Below are positions 9,359 to 18,394 of a stretch of DNA of 64,000 bases, in pieces. Source of the DNA: CAYLRU01 sp964386565 (lineage in GTDB: Bacteria; Desulfobacterota; Desulfobacteria; Desulfobacterales; UBA5616). The stretch spans positions 1 through 64,000 of the forward strand of contig CAYLRU010000007.1 of NCBI GenBank assembly GCA_964386565.1, in the 5' to 3' direction. A model generated the notes under the pieces. It saw only the letters and a list, made by a program, of their open reading frames with translations, had not been told where the DNA came from and did not search any database. The first letter of the stretch is position 1, and each line of letters opens with the position of its first letter. The translations under genes and the position numbers were made by a program.

Positions 9359-9787
9359 GTGTATGCCAAAATTCTCATTTTGCGTTTTCCACCGGCAAAG
9401 GTCCAGAAACCCCTGGTCTGCGATCTGGCCAAAAAGTTCGACCTGACGTTTAATATCCTGAATGCCACTATCTTTCCCCGGCAGGAGGGCCTCATGGTCA
9501 TGGAGCTTTCAGGGACCCGTAAAAATTTCAAGGACGGTGTCCGGTATTTGGAAGACCATGGCGTAAACGTGAAAAATGCATCACAGGAAGTCCGGCGTGT
9601 GGATAAAAAATGCATTCACTGCGGATTCTGCACCGCTATTTGCCCCACAAACGCCTTATCCGTAAAGCGCCCCGAAATGGTCATCGAATTTGACCAGAAA
9701 AAGTGCAGCCTTTGCGAACTGTGCATCACCGCCTGCCCCACCCGGGCCATGAAAACCTCCGCACCCAGCAGCCAAGCCTTTTTTTAA
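9359..9787 (+). CDS. NIL-domain ferredoxin-like protein
   Basis: A 142-residue protein. Residues about 5-78 resemble the NIL domain, a small ligand-binding fold first seen after ABC methionine transporters. Residues about 83-132 carry two four-cysteine clusters, CIHCGFCTAICP and CSLCELCITACP, typical of a 2[4Fe-4S] ferredoxin. NIL-ferredoxin proteins are common in anaerobes and are often linked to sulfur-amino-acid or sulfide transfer. The start is a GTG at 9359 preceded by a weak AAGGAG at about 9341. The stop TAA directly abuts the mnmA start, so the two are co-transcribed. A link to thiouridine synthesis as a sulfur or electron donor is plausible but only inferred from position. Confidence 0.8.
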   Translation: MYAKILILRFPPAKVQKPLVCDLAKKFDLTFNILNATIFPRQEGLMVMELSGTRKNFKDGVRYLEDHGVNVKNASQEVRRVDKKCIHCGFCTAICPTNALSVKRPEMVIEFDQKKCSLCELCITACPTRAMKTSAPSSQAFF

Positions 9788-10879
9788 ATGACGAAAACCA
9801 TTGCCATCGCCTTAAGCGGAGGGGTCGATTCCCTCGTCAGCGCACACCTGTTGAAACAGCAGGGATACCGGGTCATCGGACTTCATTTCACCACCGGGTA
9901 TGAACCCGGTATTCCGGCAATTGATGACGATGCAGCGGCTGAACCCGTATCCGAACCTTTGCCGCTCCTGAAAAAAAAAATGAGCCAGCTCGGGAAACGC
10001 CTTCACATTCCCATTGAAATCATCGATATCAGCAAAGAATTCAAACAACAGGTGGTTGATTATTTCATTCACACGTACAGTCGCGGCAAAACCCCCAACC
10101 CCTGCATGGTCTGCAACGCATCGATAAAATTCGGGGTGCTTCTTGATATTGCTGAAAATCTCGGGGCAAACCGTCTGGCCACAGGCCATTACGCCAAAAT
10201 CGCCAGGAACGGAAAAGGTGAATACCATCTCAAAAAAGGCGTGGATCCGGTCAAGGACCAGTCTTATTTTCTGGCCCGTCTGAACCGGTCTCAACTGGCG
10301 TCGGCAATTTTCCCTTTGGGTGAACTCACAAAATCTCAGGTGGTAAGCCTGGCAAAACAGGAACGACTGTTTCCCCTGTTCCGGTCCGAGAGCCAGGATG
10401 TCTGCTTCATCCGGGATAAAACCTATGGCGATTTTCTGTCACGGGAAGCCGGCATAAAGGATGTCCCCGGACCCATTATCGATACAAACGGCAATCTCAT
10501 AGGCGAGCATCAGGGCCTCCACCGGTTTACCATCGGCCAGCGACGGGGTATCAACTGTCCTGCAAAAGAACCGTACTACGTGATCCGGATTGAACCTGAA
10601 CAAAACAGGCTGGTGGTAGGATTTAAACGCCATTTGCTTCTCTCGGATTTCACGGTCTGCGATATCAACTGGATCGGGAAAAAACCGTCGTCTCCCCGTA
10701 AGGTCATGACCCGTGTCAGGTACCGGCACAAGGCTGCCGGATCTGTTTTGACGCCGATGGGAGATGGCAACAGGGCACATGTGAGATTTTTAAGACCCCA
10801 GGCCTCCATTACTCCGGGTCAGGGAGCGGTCTTTTATCAGGATGATGAGGTTCTGGGCGGAGGCTGGATTGAAAGATAA
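9788..10879 (+). CDS. mnmA: tRNA-specific 2-thiouridylase MnmA
   Basis: A 363-residue protein that makes 2-thiouridine at the wobble position (U34) of tRNA. It has the PP-loop ATP site SGGVDS (residues 9-14), the first catalytic cysteine in NPCMVCN, and the second in SQDVCFI, all in the expected order and spacing. Full length for the family (about 360). The ATG follows immediately after the stop of the NIL-ferredoxin gene (TAAATG). The 3' end overlaps the start of mtaB, giving a three-gene translationally coupled operon for tRNA modification. Confidence 0.95.
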   Translation: MTKTIAIALSGGVDSLVSAHLLKQQGYRVIGLHFTTGYEPGIPAIDDDAAAEPVSEPLPLLKKKMSQLGKRLHIPIEIIDISKEFKQQVVDYFIHTYSRGKTPNPCMVCNASIKFGVLLDIAENLGANRLATGHYAKIARNGKGEYHLKKGVDPVKDQSYFLARLNRSQLASAIFPLGELTKSQVVSLAKQERLFPLFRSESQDVCFIRDKTYGDFLSREAGIKDVPGPIIDTNGNLIGEHQGLHRFTIGQRRGINCPAKEPYYVIRIEPEQNRLVVGFKRHLLLSDFTVCDINWIGKKPSSPRKVMTRVRYRHKAAGSVLTPMGDGNRAHVRFLRPQASITPGQGAVFYQDDEVLGGGWIER

Positions 10880-12224
10880 TGTCAATACCCGTCGGTTTAT
10901 CATCAAAACCCTGGGATGCAAGGTCAACCAGGTGGAATCCGAAAACATCATATCGGGCCTTGAAAAAAGAGGGTGGCGTTATGAAAAATCGGGTCATCGT
11001 GTGGATGTCTGCATCATCAACACCTGCACGGTAACGGGAAAAGCAGCCATGCAGTCGCGACAGGCCGTGCGCCAATGCATTCGATCCCACCCCGATGCCC
11101 TTGTCATCGTCACCGGATGCCACGCCCAGACAGATCCGGAAGATGTGAAAGGGATTAAAGGGGTTCATCTTATCATTGGAAATTCCCACAAGGATAAAAT
11201 TTTGGATATTATCACCGCCCCCGGCCGCCGGTCATCCCCACCTCCTGATGAAACGCACATCATCCGGGGGGATATTTCGAAAACCCGTGTATTCTTTCCC
11301 TTATCAACCGGGATTCCCGGCAACAGGACCCGTCCTTTCATTAAAATTCAGGACGGGTGCAATACCTTTTGTACCTACTGCATCGTTCCCTTTGCAAGGG
11401 GCAGAAGCCGCAGCATGCCTGAAAGCCGCGTGCTGGAGCAGGTCCAGCGGATTCATCAGGCAGGATACCATGAGGCAGTCCTCACCGGAATTCACCTGGG
11501 AACCTATGGAGAAGATCTTATACCCGGATCCACCCTCTCGAAACTGCTTCAAAAAATCATCAATGCCACATCGCTTCCCAGAATCCGGCTCAGTTCCATT
11601 GAACCCAAGGAGCTTTCAACGGATATCATTCGTCTTGCGGAAAATTCCCCCAGGCTGTGCCGTCATTTTCATATTCCCCTGCAAAGCGGAGACAACGACA
11701 TTTTAAAAAAAATGAACCGCCCTTATACCCGGGAAGAATACAAACGGTTAATATTCGACATCCGCAGCCATATACCGGATTGCGGCATCGGTGCGGATGT
11801 ACTTGTGGGATTTCCCGGAGAGACCGAAACAGCATTCCGGAACACTCGTAATTTGATTTCCGAACTGCCGATTACCTACCTTCATGTTTTTCCGTTTTCC
11901 CCCCGCAAAGGAACATCGGCCTTTTGTTTACCAAACCGTGTCCCGCCGGAAATAATAAAGAAAAGATGCCGGGACCTGCGTATGCTGGGATATCGGAAAA
12001 AAGAAAAATTCTACGAAAGCCTGGTGGGGAAAACCGTTGACGTTATACCCGAACAAAAACAATCCGACGGCCGTTACAGGGGCATCACATCTCATTACGT
12101 ACCCGTCATCATAAACGGTCCCGGCAATCCAGATACCGGCATCCTGTCCGTTCAAATCACGCAGGTTGTCCGCAAGGGTGATGAAAATGTAAATCTTTCC
12201 TGCGAAGGGAGTATAATCCCTTAA
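10869..12224 (+). CDS. mtaB: tRNA t6A37 methylthiotransferase MtaB
   Basis: A radical SAM enzyme of about 451 residues that adds the methylthio group to t6A37 in tRNA. It has the N-terminal UPF0004 domain with TLGCKVNQVESE, the radical SAM motif CNTFCTYC, and a C-terminal TRAM-like segment. The family is normally 420-450 residues. I prefer the TTG at 10869, which has GGAGG five bases upstream and overlaps the mnmA stop; an ATG at 10842 would give 460 residues but lies deep inside mnmA. The KVNQ motif favours MtaB over MiaB. Confidence 0.9.
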   Translation: MKDNVNTRRFIIKTLGCKVNQVESENIISGLEKRGWRYEKSGHRVDVCIINTCTVTGKAAMQSRQAVRQCIRSHPDALVIVTGCHAQTDPEDVKGIKGVHLIIGNSHKDKILDIITAPGRRSSPPPDETHIIRGDISKTRVFFPLSTGIPGNRTRPFIKIQDGCNTFCTYCIVPFARGRSRSMPESRVLEQVQRIHQAGYHEAVLTGIHLGTYGEDLIPGSTLSKLLQKIINATSLPRIRLSSIEPKELSTDIIRLAENSPRLCRHFHIPLQSGDNDILKKMNRPYTREEYKRLIFDIRSHIPDCGIGADVLVGFPGETETAFRNTRNLISELPITYLHVFPFSPRKGTSAFCLPNRVPPEIIKKRCRDLRMLGYRKKEKFYESLVGKTVDVIPEQKQSDGRYRGITSHYVPVIINGPGNPDTGILSVQITQVVRKGDENVNLSCEGSIIP

Positions 12225-12259
12225 AAATAAACATTGGGATACGGGAAAAAGTGCTTGTA

Positions 12260-12296
12260 TTCTTTCCTTGACAATGCAATATAAATATAATAATCA
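12260..12296 (+). promoter_or_regulatory. Putative promoter of DUF1302 copy 3
   Basis: TTCTTTCCTTGACAATG with TTGACA at 12268-12273; TATAAT at 12286-12291 after 12 bases, TAATCA at 12291-12296 after 17. Nearly identical to 6921-6957. About 440 bases lie between it and the start codon at 12711. Confidence 0.6.
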
Positions 12297-12710
12297 TTTT
12301 TGAAATAATTGACCTCCATCGACACCGACACATGACATGATTGCATTTCTTCTCACACCGCTGCCTACGATGATTTCTGCTGTCTTCTTCCGAGCACCGA
12401 AATTCAGATCTGACGCCATGTGTTATAAAATTGTTAAAACAGGAATATCTCAAGCACATGCATAGTTCATTAAGCGGCATTTAAAAAAACCAGAATCGTA
12501 ATCCCTTTAAACGGCAAAATCTAATTGGCCGGTTTTTGAGTTTTAAAGCATTATTTAGGTCTTTTTCCGCTATTTTCCGTAATTAAATCAAACCAACCAA
12601 AGGAGGTGATCACCAAAAATACTTGAAATCCACATCTATCAATCTGAATGATGTTGGAGTAAAAACCATTTTATCAACAGTAACCGATTAACCGAAGGAG
12701 AGGTAAAATC
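12297..12710 (+). other. Long untranslated leader of DUF1302 copy 3
   Basis: No supported gene. AAAGGAGGTGATCACC (12599-12614) is a near-perfect complement of the 16S rRNA 3' end but has no sensible start codon behind it. The true ribosome site GAAGGAGAGG lies just before 12711. Confidence 0.5.
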
Positions 12711-14399
12711 ATGTTGAAGAAAAGGTTTACACCCGCTTTCCACGTATTCACCTGTATGTTGATTCTTGTGGCCTTCACCATGCTTGCCCCATGCAGCGGC
12801 CAGGCAATGGATTTGCGCTTCGGCAACTGGGAGATTGACGGCTTTTTAAGGAACAACACGGGCGTCTGGACGGAAGATTGGGATTATGCATTGAACAATG
12901 ACCCCCTGGCTACCTGCAGAAACTGGTTCCGCTTAAACTTAAACGGCGCAATCACGCGGAACTTAAGATTAAAGGCCGAAATCCTGGCCATATACGAGCC
13001 GGATTATCCCCGGGAACGCCACGGTGTGGACGGTGTCACGCCTATCGATGCAAATTATTACAACTACTTCGATTTCAGGGAATTGCGCCTGGACTGGCGT
13101 CCGAAACCCGGGCACTATCTCCGGATCGGCCGGCAGATCGTGAACTGGGGGGAATCCATCAGCGCCCGCGTCGGCGATGTCATCAACCCGGTGGACAACC
13201 GGTTTGACCTGGGATTCACCAACCTGGAGGACACCCGGATGCCCATCTGGATGATCCGGGGAATCCACAAGTTCAGGACCATCCACACGTCCGTGGACTG
13301 GATTTTCTCCCCCTACATGCAGCCGGACCGGTACCGCGTGACCCGCCAACCGTCGACTTTCGGTCATTACAATATCGACGACACCTGGGTACCGGGTCCG
13401 CGATTCGGCGCATACCACCTGACCCTGGATGAAACCCTGGATTATTTCGGCGCTACCGGACCTGTCTGGCATGAATTGGCCCCTGGCACTGTCGTGCCCG
13501 CGGGAGTCGCCATTCCGATTCTGACGGCGGGAGCAGCGACCACGATGCCGGTCAGCGGGGCACCCTTTGACCGCATGTACGAATACCGCCCGGCAAATTA
13601 CGGCGGAAACGGGGAACCCGCCGGTTTATACTGGGTCGGCATTCCCAATCCGGCCACGCCTTCAGACTATCCGGATTCTTCTCTGGGGGATGCACGCTGG
13701 GGGGTTAAAACATCGTCCACTATCAAGGGATGGCAGACCGGCCTCTATTTCTGGAGTGCCAATGAAATGAACGCCACTTTCAGGATCCTCGGCACCACCA
13801 TCCTGACGCCGAACCTGAGTTTGCTGGATATCCAGACTCAATTCCCCCGGCAAAACGTCTACGGCTTCTATACCAACAAAAATTTCGATTTCGGCGTACT
13901 CCGCTTTGATGCTGCGTACAGGCCGAACAGGGAATACAACACCCTGGACCGGACCGTTCCATCCGGTATCGTTGAAAAAGATTTTCTAATGGTTCAGGTC
14001 GGCTTCAATAAAGACATGATGATCCGCAAGATCAATCCTAATCAAGCATTTTCCTTCGTCTTCGAATATGTGCTGGAGTACTTCATGGAAGACACGGACC
14101 AGGCCTGCGTTCCCACATATTTCATCGAATATCCCAGGGACATGCACACCCTGTTTTTCAACGCCAGCACGAACTACAACTTCGGCAAGTACAGTTACGA
14201 CCTTACTGTTATCTACAATTCCGAGGAGTGCGGGTTGGTCCAGCCCAGTTTCACGTATGTCCCGGACTGGATGAACCGCCAATGGTCGTTTAAATTACAA
14301 TATTCCATTGTTTTCGGCCCCGATTATTCCTATCCTTACGGACTCCTCAAGGAAAAAGACATGGTGGTCCTGACCACCCAGTTCTCGTTCCCCAACTGA
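12711..14399 (+). CDS. DUF1302-family outer-membrane protein (copy 3)
   Basis: A 562-residue paralog of copies 1 and 2. It has a signal peptide to about residue 31 (SGQAMDLRFG), the conserved FGNWEIDGFLRNNTG, RIGRQIVNWGES and ARVGDVINPVD motifs, and the C-terminal barrel signature TTQFSFPN. It is the most diverged copy, especially in the loop segment at residues about 210-330. It lies directly upstream of the TetR gene and the glycyl-radical operon, so it is the DUF1302 copy most likely linked to hydrocarbon uptake; this is inference from position. A terminator follows. Confidence 0.86.
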   Translation: MLKKRFTPAFHVFTCMLILVAFTMLAPCSGQAMDLRFGNWEIDGFLRNNTGVWTEDWDYALNNDPLATCRNWFRLNLNGAITRNLRLKAEILAIYEPDYPRERHGVDGVTPIDANYYNYFDFRELRLDWRPKPGHYLRIGRQIVNWGESISARVGDVINPVDNRFDLGFTNLEDTRMPIWMIRGIHKFRTIHTSVDWIFSPYMQPDRYRVTRQPSTFGHYNIDDTWVPGPRFGAYHLTLDETLDYFGATGPVWHELAPGTVVPAGVAIPILTAGAATTMPVSGAPFDRMYEYRPANYGGNGEPAGLYWVGIPNPATPSDYPDSSLGDARWGVKTSSTIKGWQTGLYFWSANEMNATFRILGTTILTPNLSLLDIQTQFPRQNVYGFYTNKNFDFGVLRFDAAYRPNREYNTLDRTVPSGIVEKDFLMVQVGFNKDMMIRKINPNQAFSFVFEYVLEYFMEDTDQACVPTYFIEYPRDMHTLFFNASTNYNFGKYSYDLTVIYNSEECGLVQPSFTYVPDWMNRQWSFKLQYSIVFGPDYSYPYGLLKEKDMVVLTTQFSFPN

Positions 14400-14441
14400 C
14401 GAAATCCTGACTCACGATCTTTTGTGTTCAGGAACAAAATT

Positions 14442-14485
14442 AAAAAGTCCGCTGATGACAAAAAGAATTTGTCAGCGGGCTTTTT
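14442..14485 (+). terminator. Rho-independent terminator after DUF1302 copy 3
   Basis: AAAAAGTCCGCTGA pairs with TCAGCGGGCTTTTT around GACAAA/TTTGTC, ending in a T-run. Confidence 0.75.
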
Positions 14486-14506
14486 GATTTAACGCTCAAA
14501 AAATTC

Positions 14507-14552
14507 TTGACATGAATTTTTTTTTCTCATATTATGACTGACATGTCAGTCA
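14507..14552 (+). promoter_or_regulatory. Sigma-70 promoter with overlapping TetR operator
   Basis: TTGACA (14507-14512), 17-base spacer, TATTAT (14530-14535). The perfect 18-bp palindrome TGACTGACATGTCAGTCA (14535-14552) begins on the last base of the -10 and covers the expected transcription start and the first codons of the regulator. This is the classic layout for autorepression. Confidence 0.8.
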
Positions 14553-15172
14553 GTACACCTCTCATATCGAACCGAAAAGAACAACTGATCGACGCTGCTG
14601 TCAGAAAATTTCACCAGAAAGGGTTCCGGAAAACCCGAATTGCAGACATTGTTGCCGAGGCAGGTGTTGCCCAGGGCACCTTTTACCTGTACTTTAAATC
14701 AAAGGAAGAAATCTTCAAAGACATCTGTATTGAACACATGAACCGCTTCATCAAGGTCTTTGAAGAGACCCATATTCTGTTTGGCGGCAGTGATATTAAT
14801 GAAATCAGACAGAATATCCAGATCTTCCTGAAGAAACTGCTCGAAATCTATAAACAAAACGTGCATGTGACCGAATTGTTGTTTCGGGAAGGCGTGGGTC
14901 ATGACGGGTTGTTCAAGGAAATCAATGAAAATTTTTTTGACAATTTCGTCCGACTGATTCGGGATCACATGAAACGGGACATGCCGCCTGACCGGTTTCG
15001 CCTGGAAGATGCGGAAACGCTGTCCGTATTTTTGCTGGGCGTTTTCGAACGCAGTGCCTTTTATTTCATGTTGAAACGAAAACGATTCGACACGGTAAAG
15101 CTTGCCCGGCGGATGGCCGACTTCATGTTAAATGGATTGCAGCTAAACCACAACTCCGTCATTACGCGATAG
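14543..15172 (+). CDS. TetR-family transcriptional regulator of the glycyl-radical operon
   Basis: A 209-residue regulator (212 if started at ATG 14534). The N-terminal helix-turn-helix domain (residues about 10-57) contains the family pattern FHQKGFRKTRIADIVAEAG followed by GTFYLYFKSKEEIF; the rest is an all-helical ligand-binding domain. The -10 element overlaps ATG 14534, so that codon cannot be in the transcript. ATG 14543 would be at or beside the +1 position, making a leaderless mRNA. The 18-bp palindrome over the start implies autorepression. A similar site at 15221-15238 stands at the same position relative to a -10 in front of the Bss-type operon, so this protein probably controls that operon. 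The inducer is likely the hydrocarbon or an acyl-CoA intermediate (inferred). Confidence 0.88.
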   Translation: MSVSTPLISNRKEQLIDAAVRKFHQKGFRKTRIADIVAEAGVAQGTFYLYFKSKEEIFKDICIEHMNRFIKVFEETHILFGGSDINEIRQNIQIFLKKLLEIYKQNVHVTELLFREGVGHDGLFKEINENFFDNFVRLIRDHMKRDMPPDRFRLEDAETLSVFLLGVFERSAFYFMLKRKRFDTVKLARRMADFMLNGLQLNHNSVITR

Positions 15173-15215
15173 ACTTCAAAAAAACGTTCAAGAACTGCAC
15201 GGTAATATTTTTCTC

Positions 15216-15239
15216 CATAATGGCTGACGTATCGGTCTG
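15216..15239 (+). promoter_or_regulatory. Putative promoter and TetR operator of the Bss-type operon
   Basis: CATAAT (15216-15221) overlaps TGGCTGACGTATCGGTCT (15221-15238), which matches the TetR-gene palindrome at 13 of 18 positions and sits in the same register to the -10. No good -35 is visible 17 bases upstream (AACTGC), so an activator may be needed. About 190 bases of leader precede the first gene. Confidence 0.5.
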
Positions 15240-15426
15240 TTGGAGTTTAATGACATGAATAAATCCGATAATGGTGCAAACCATAGAGCGTGCATTGGAA
15301 ACGTCGTTTTCAAACTCTTTTAAAACCATGTCACCGGTTTATTGCTCATATTGAAAATTAAACACCGATTCCTCGAAACTCTCATCAAACGCCGGTAAAA
15401 TATTATATGCAAAGGAGGTGATATTT

Positions 15427-15591
15427 ATGCCGACATGCAATGAGTGCAAATCTTTTTTCCCCATTGAAGATCAACCCGGAAAAGGGGATTGTGTCCAGAA
15501 ATGCGTAGATGCCAGGCAAACCTATTACACGGCCAGAGTGGTTCCTTCTGATAACGATGCAAGCCTGTGCGATTCCTTTCAAAAAAAATAG
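15427..15591 (+). CDS. Benzylsuccinate-synthase-type gamma (BssC-like) small subunit
   Basis: A 54-residue protein preceded by AAAGGAGG seven bases before the ATG. It has the cysteine pattern CNECKSFF, then GDC at residues 21-23, and DASLCDSF near the end. This fits the small gamma subunit of fumarate-adding glycyl radical enzymes of the benzylsuccinate synthase group, which binds a [4Fe-4S] cluster and covers part of the catalytic subunit. Its place, 53 bases before the catalytic subunit, matches bssC-bssA-bssB order. The 122-residue protein at 34295-34663 shares the same pattern. Identification rests on motif and position. Confidence 0.82.
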   Translation: MPTCNECKSFFPIEDQPGKGDCVQKCVDARQTYYTARVVPSDNDASLCDSFQKK

Positions 15592-15644
15592 TACGGCGTT
15601 TCAGGTTTTTAAATACGTATGTTAAACCATGATAGGGAGGCAAC

Positions 15645-18143
15645 ATGGCAGAACCAGCAATAGAAAAAGAAATCAAGGAATTTGAAGAAAATCAGCAATG
15701 GTGGTGGGCCGCGGAAAGAAGGCGGTCAAAGCGACTGGATTATTTGCGCAAGGCTGTCTGGCGAAAAGGGTCCACCGGCGGTGCGCCGATTTCCCCCATT
15801 AAACTGGACCTGGAACCGGCGTACAGGCGAATCAAGTTTTACAAACAGTTCAAAAGAGAACCCCAGCCGTTGATAACGGCGAAAATCCTGGCCGCCATGT
15901 GGGAAACCGATCAGATCTATATTGTGGATCATTCCCAGATTGTCGGATCCAAGACCCCCACTCCTTCTACCGAGGCCTGGGAAGGCGCCGGCGGAACCGC
16001 CAATGCAGCGGTATACAACTATCCTGAAATCCTGCCGGAGCCCCTTGAGGAATCATTAAAAAAAGTCCATGAGGTGGGGCAGTTCTGGGATGAGGAAGGC
16101 GACGCCATGGATAAGCTGATCAGCATGGCGGATCCTGAAGATATCGCCAAATTCCAGTCCGGCGCCATTGCCTGGGGCAGCCTCATCGGCGGCTACTCGG
16201 GAAAGAATTACGAATATTTTATGACCGGCGAGCGGGCATTCGAGGATATTATCGCCGAAATCAATAAAAATATCGAAGAAGCCGAAGAAAAGACCCAGGG
16301 CGTTTCCGGCCCCGACCTGCTGCCCCTGTATCAGAAGATCATCAACTGGGAGGCAATGATCATCGCTCTTGAAGCCGGAATTATGCTCGCCAAGCGATAT
16401 GCCCGCCTGGCCAGAATCATCGCCGAAAATTTTGAAACCGATCCCAAACGGAAAGAGGAACTGCTGCGGGTTTCCGAAACATGCGAACGGGTTCCGGCAA
16501 AACCGCCGAGAAACCTCCAGGAATCCCTGCAGTACGATCATTTCATTCAGGTCATGGCCAGAAAAGAACAGGGGGAAGGGGCCTGGCCCGCCCGTCCGGA
16601 CTATTACCACGGGCCGTATTATGACAAAGACGTCAACATCGAAAAAAACATCACCAAGGAAGAGGCCATCGACCTCATCGGGGAATTCCTCATCCGGGCT
16701 TATGACATGCCGGTTGTCCTGGCCATGGGCAAATGGGTCCGTGAAGGTCTCCAGGGCATTGCCGGAACATGGGTCTGGACCTTGGGCGGCGTTGATCAGC
16801 ACGGCAACGATGCATGTAATGACATGACCATCGCCCTGATGCAGGCCGCCCGACTGGTCCGAACCCCCAATCCCACGTTTGCCTTCAGGTGGCATCCCAA
16901 GGTCAAGGATGAGGTCATGCGGGAAATTTTTGAATGTATCCGGCACGGGTTGGGATATCCGGCCATACGAAACGACCCGGTGCTCATCGCCAATGCCATG
17001 CACTGGCACCGGCATCCCATTGAGGAGGCCAGAACATGGGTGCACCAGGCGTGCATGTCGCCCTGCCCCACCACCAAGCATGGCACCCAACCCATGCGCA
17101 TGGCGTCGGCTACGGCCAACTGTGCCAAAATCATCGAATATGCCCTTTGGAACGGTTACGATCATGTGGTGAATATGCAGATGGGACCCAAAACCGGGGA
17201 TGCCCGCAAATTCACCGATTTCGAACAGCTTTTCAGCGCTTGGGTGAAGCAGATGGAATGGCTGTTCAGCCTGTTGACCCGGACCGTGAACTTTGCCCGC
17301 TATGTCCAGAGCGATGTGGCGCCACGGCCGTTTCTATCCGGAATCTCCCAGCGCGCCGTTGACGGCGGCATCGATATCATGCGCCCGGACGGCGAACGCG
17401 GAAATGCCTGGATTACGGCCTTCACCTGGGTGGAAAACGCGGACAGCCTGGCTGCCGTGAAAAAACTGGTCTTTGATGATAAAAAATATACCATGGACCA
17501 GCTTATGGATGCGTTGGAAGCCAACTGGGACGGATATGAGGAAATGCGCCTGGATTTCGTCAACAATGCGCCCAAATGGGGGAATGATGACGATTACGTG
17601 GACAATATCATGCTTCGCTGCCTCAGGGAATGCGCACGGTTTTCCAGGGAACTGAAAGATCCCAGCGGAAACTCCTGGCCCATTCTGCCTGAAAACGTCA
17701 GCGGCAACATTCATTATTCCAGCATCGTCCGGGCACTGCCCAACGGCAGACGCCAGGGAGACGCGTTGTATGACGGCGGCATTTCACCGGGGCCGGGACT
17801 GGATAAAAAAGGCCCCACAGCCGTATTGAAATCATGCGGCAAAATCGACCACATTACCGACGGGCGTGCGTTTCTTCTGAATCAGCGTCTTTCCCCGACG
17901 CAGCTTAAGGGAGAAAAGGGATATCAATTATGGCGGGCCTACCTTAAAACATGGGCCGATCTCGGGCTGGACCATGTTCAGTTCAATATGGTATCCGATG
18001 AAACCCTTCGGGCGGCCCAGAAAGACCCGGAAAAATATTCAGAGGTAATCGTTCGTGTTGCCGGGTACAGCGCTCATTTCGTGGATATCAGCCGAAAAAC
18101 CCAGGACAACATCATACAGAGAACCGTCCAGGGTATCGGGTAA
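15645..18143 (+). CDS. Arylsuccinate-synthase-type glycyl radical enzyme, catalytic subunit (BssA-like)
   Basis: An 832-residue pyruvate-formate-lyase superfamily protein. The active-site cysteine is Cys470 in the motif ACMSPCP, and the radical glycine is Gly807 in RVAGYS, 25 residues from the C-terminus. These enzymes abstract hydrogen from a hydrocarbon and add the resulting radical to fumarate, giving a substituted succinate. The CMSPCP active-site neighbourhood and flanking small subunits C and B point to the benzylsuccinate/naphthylmethylsuccinate branch rather than the alkylsuccinate branch or true formate lyases. Length fits (about 830-865). The start has GGGAGG upstream. The activase is not in the usual bssD position but 15 kb downstream (33238-34215). 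The exact hydrocarbon cannot be read from sequence; the neighbouring B12 mutase suggests a branched arylalkylsuccinate product. Confidence 0.92.
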   Translation: MAEPAIEKEIKEFEENQQWWWAAERRRSKRLDYLRKAVWRKGSTGGAPISPIKLDLEPAYRRIKFYKQFKREPQPLITAKILAAMWETDQIYIVDHSQIVGSKTPTPSTEAWEGAGGTANAAVYNYPEILPEPLEESLKKVHEVGQFWDEEGDAMDKLISMADPEDIAKFQSGAIAWGSLIGGYSGKNYEYFMTGERAFEDIIAEINKNIEEAEEKTQGVSGPDLLPLYQKIINWEAMIIALEAGIMLAKRYARLARIIAENFETDPKRKEELLRVSETCERVPAKPPRNLQESLQYDHFIQVMARKEQGEGAWPARPDYYHGPYYDKDVNIEKNITKEEAIDLIGEFLIRAYDMPVVLAMGKWVREGLQGIAGTWVWTLGGVDQHGNDACNDMTIALMQAARLVRTPNPTFAFRWHPKVKDEVMREIFECIRHGLGYPAIRNDPVLIANAMHWHRHPIEEARTWVHQACMSPCPTTKHGTQPMRMASATANCAKIIEYALWNGYDHVVNMQMGPKTGDARKFTDFEQLFSAWVKQMEWLFSLLTRTVNFARYVQSDVAPRPFLSGISQRAVDGGIDIMRPDGERGNAWITAFTWVENADSLAAVKKLVFDDKKYTMDQLMDALEANWDGYEEMRLDFVNNAPKWGNDDDYVDNIMLRCLRECARFSRELKDPSGNSWPILPENVSGNIHYSSIVRALPNGRRQGDALYDGGISPGPGLDKKGPTAVLKSCGKIDHITDGRAFLLNQRLSPTQLKGEKGYQLWRAYLKTWADLGLDHVQFNMVSDETLRAAQKDPEKYSEVIVRVAGYSAHFVDISRKTQDNIIQRTVQGIG

Positions 18144-18394
18144 GGAACGTTACGAAAAAACCGGGGCTTTAACCATTTGCAGCCCCTTTAGTATGATTCG
18201 GGCGGAATCGTTTTCTTTCGTAAATAACCGGGCACAGGAATATCACACAAGTTGTCATATCGGGGTATTTCGCCACTCCGGAACACTAAGCAGGACCGTT
18301 ATGTGATTTCTCCGGTTTTTGATCATCATGAACAACCATCGAAAGAACCCGATCCGCCCCTATTCTCTTAAATCTTTTACAAAAAGGAGGCAAC

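Noticed and set aside
14484..14499. FNR/CRP-like box TTGATTTAACGCTCAA
   Set aside because: The half-site spacing is too long and it overlaps the terminator T-run.
16056..17165. 369-residue minus-strand frame
   Set aside because: Antisense to the glycyl radical enzyme; a by-product of its codon use.
15645..18143. Alkylsuccinate synthase (AssA/MasD) identity for the glycyl radical enzyme
   Set aside because: The CMSPCP active-site segment and the BssC/BssB-type small subunits fit the aryl branch better, though the mutase operon would suit alkanes.
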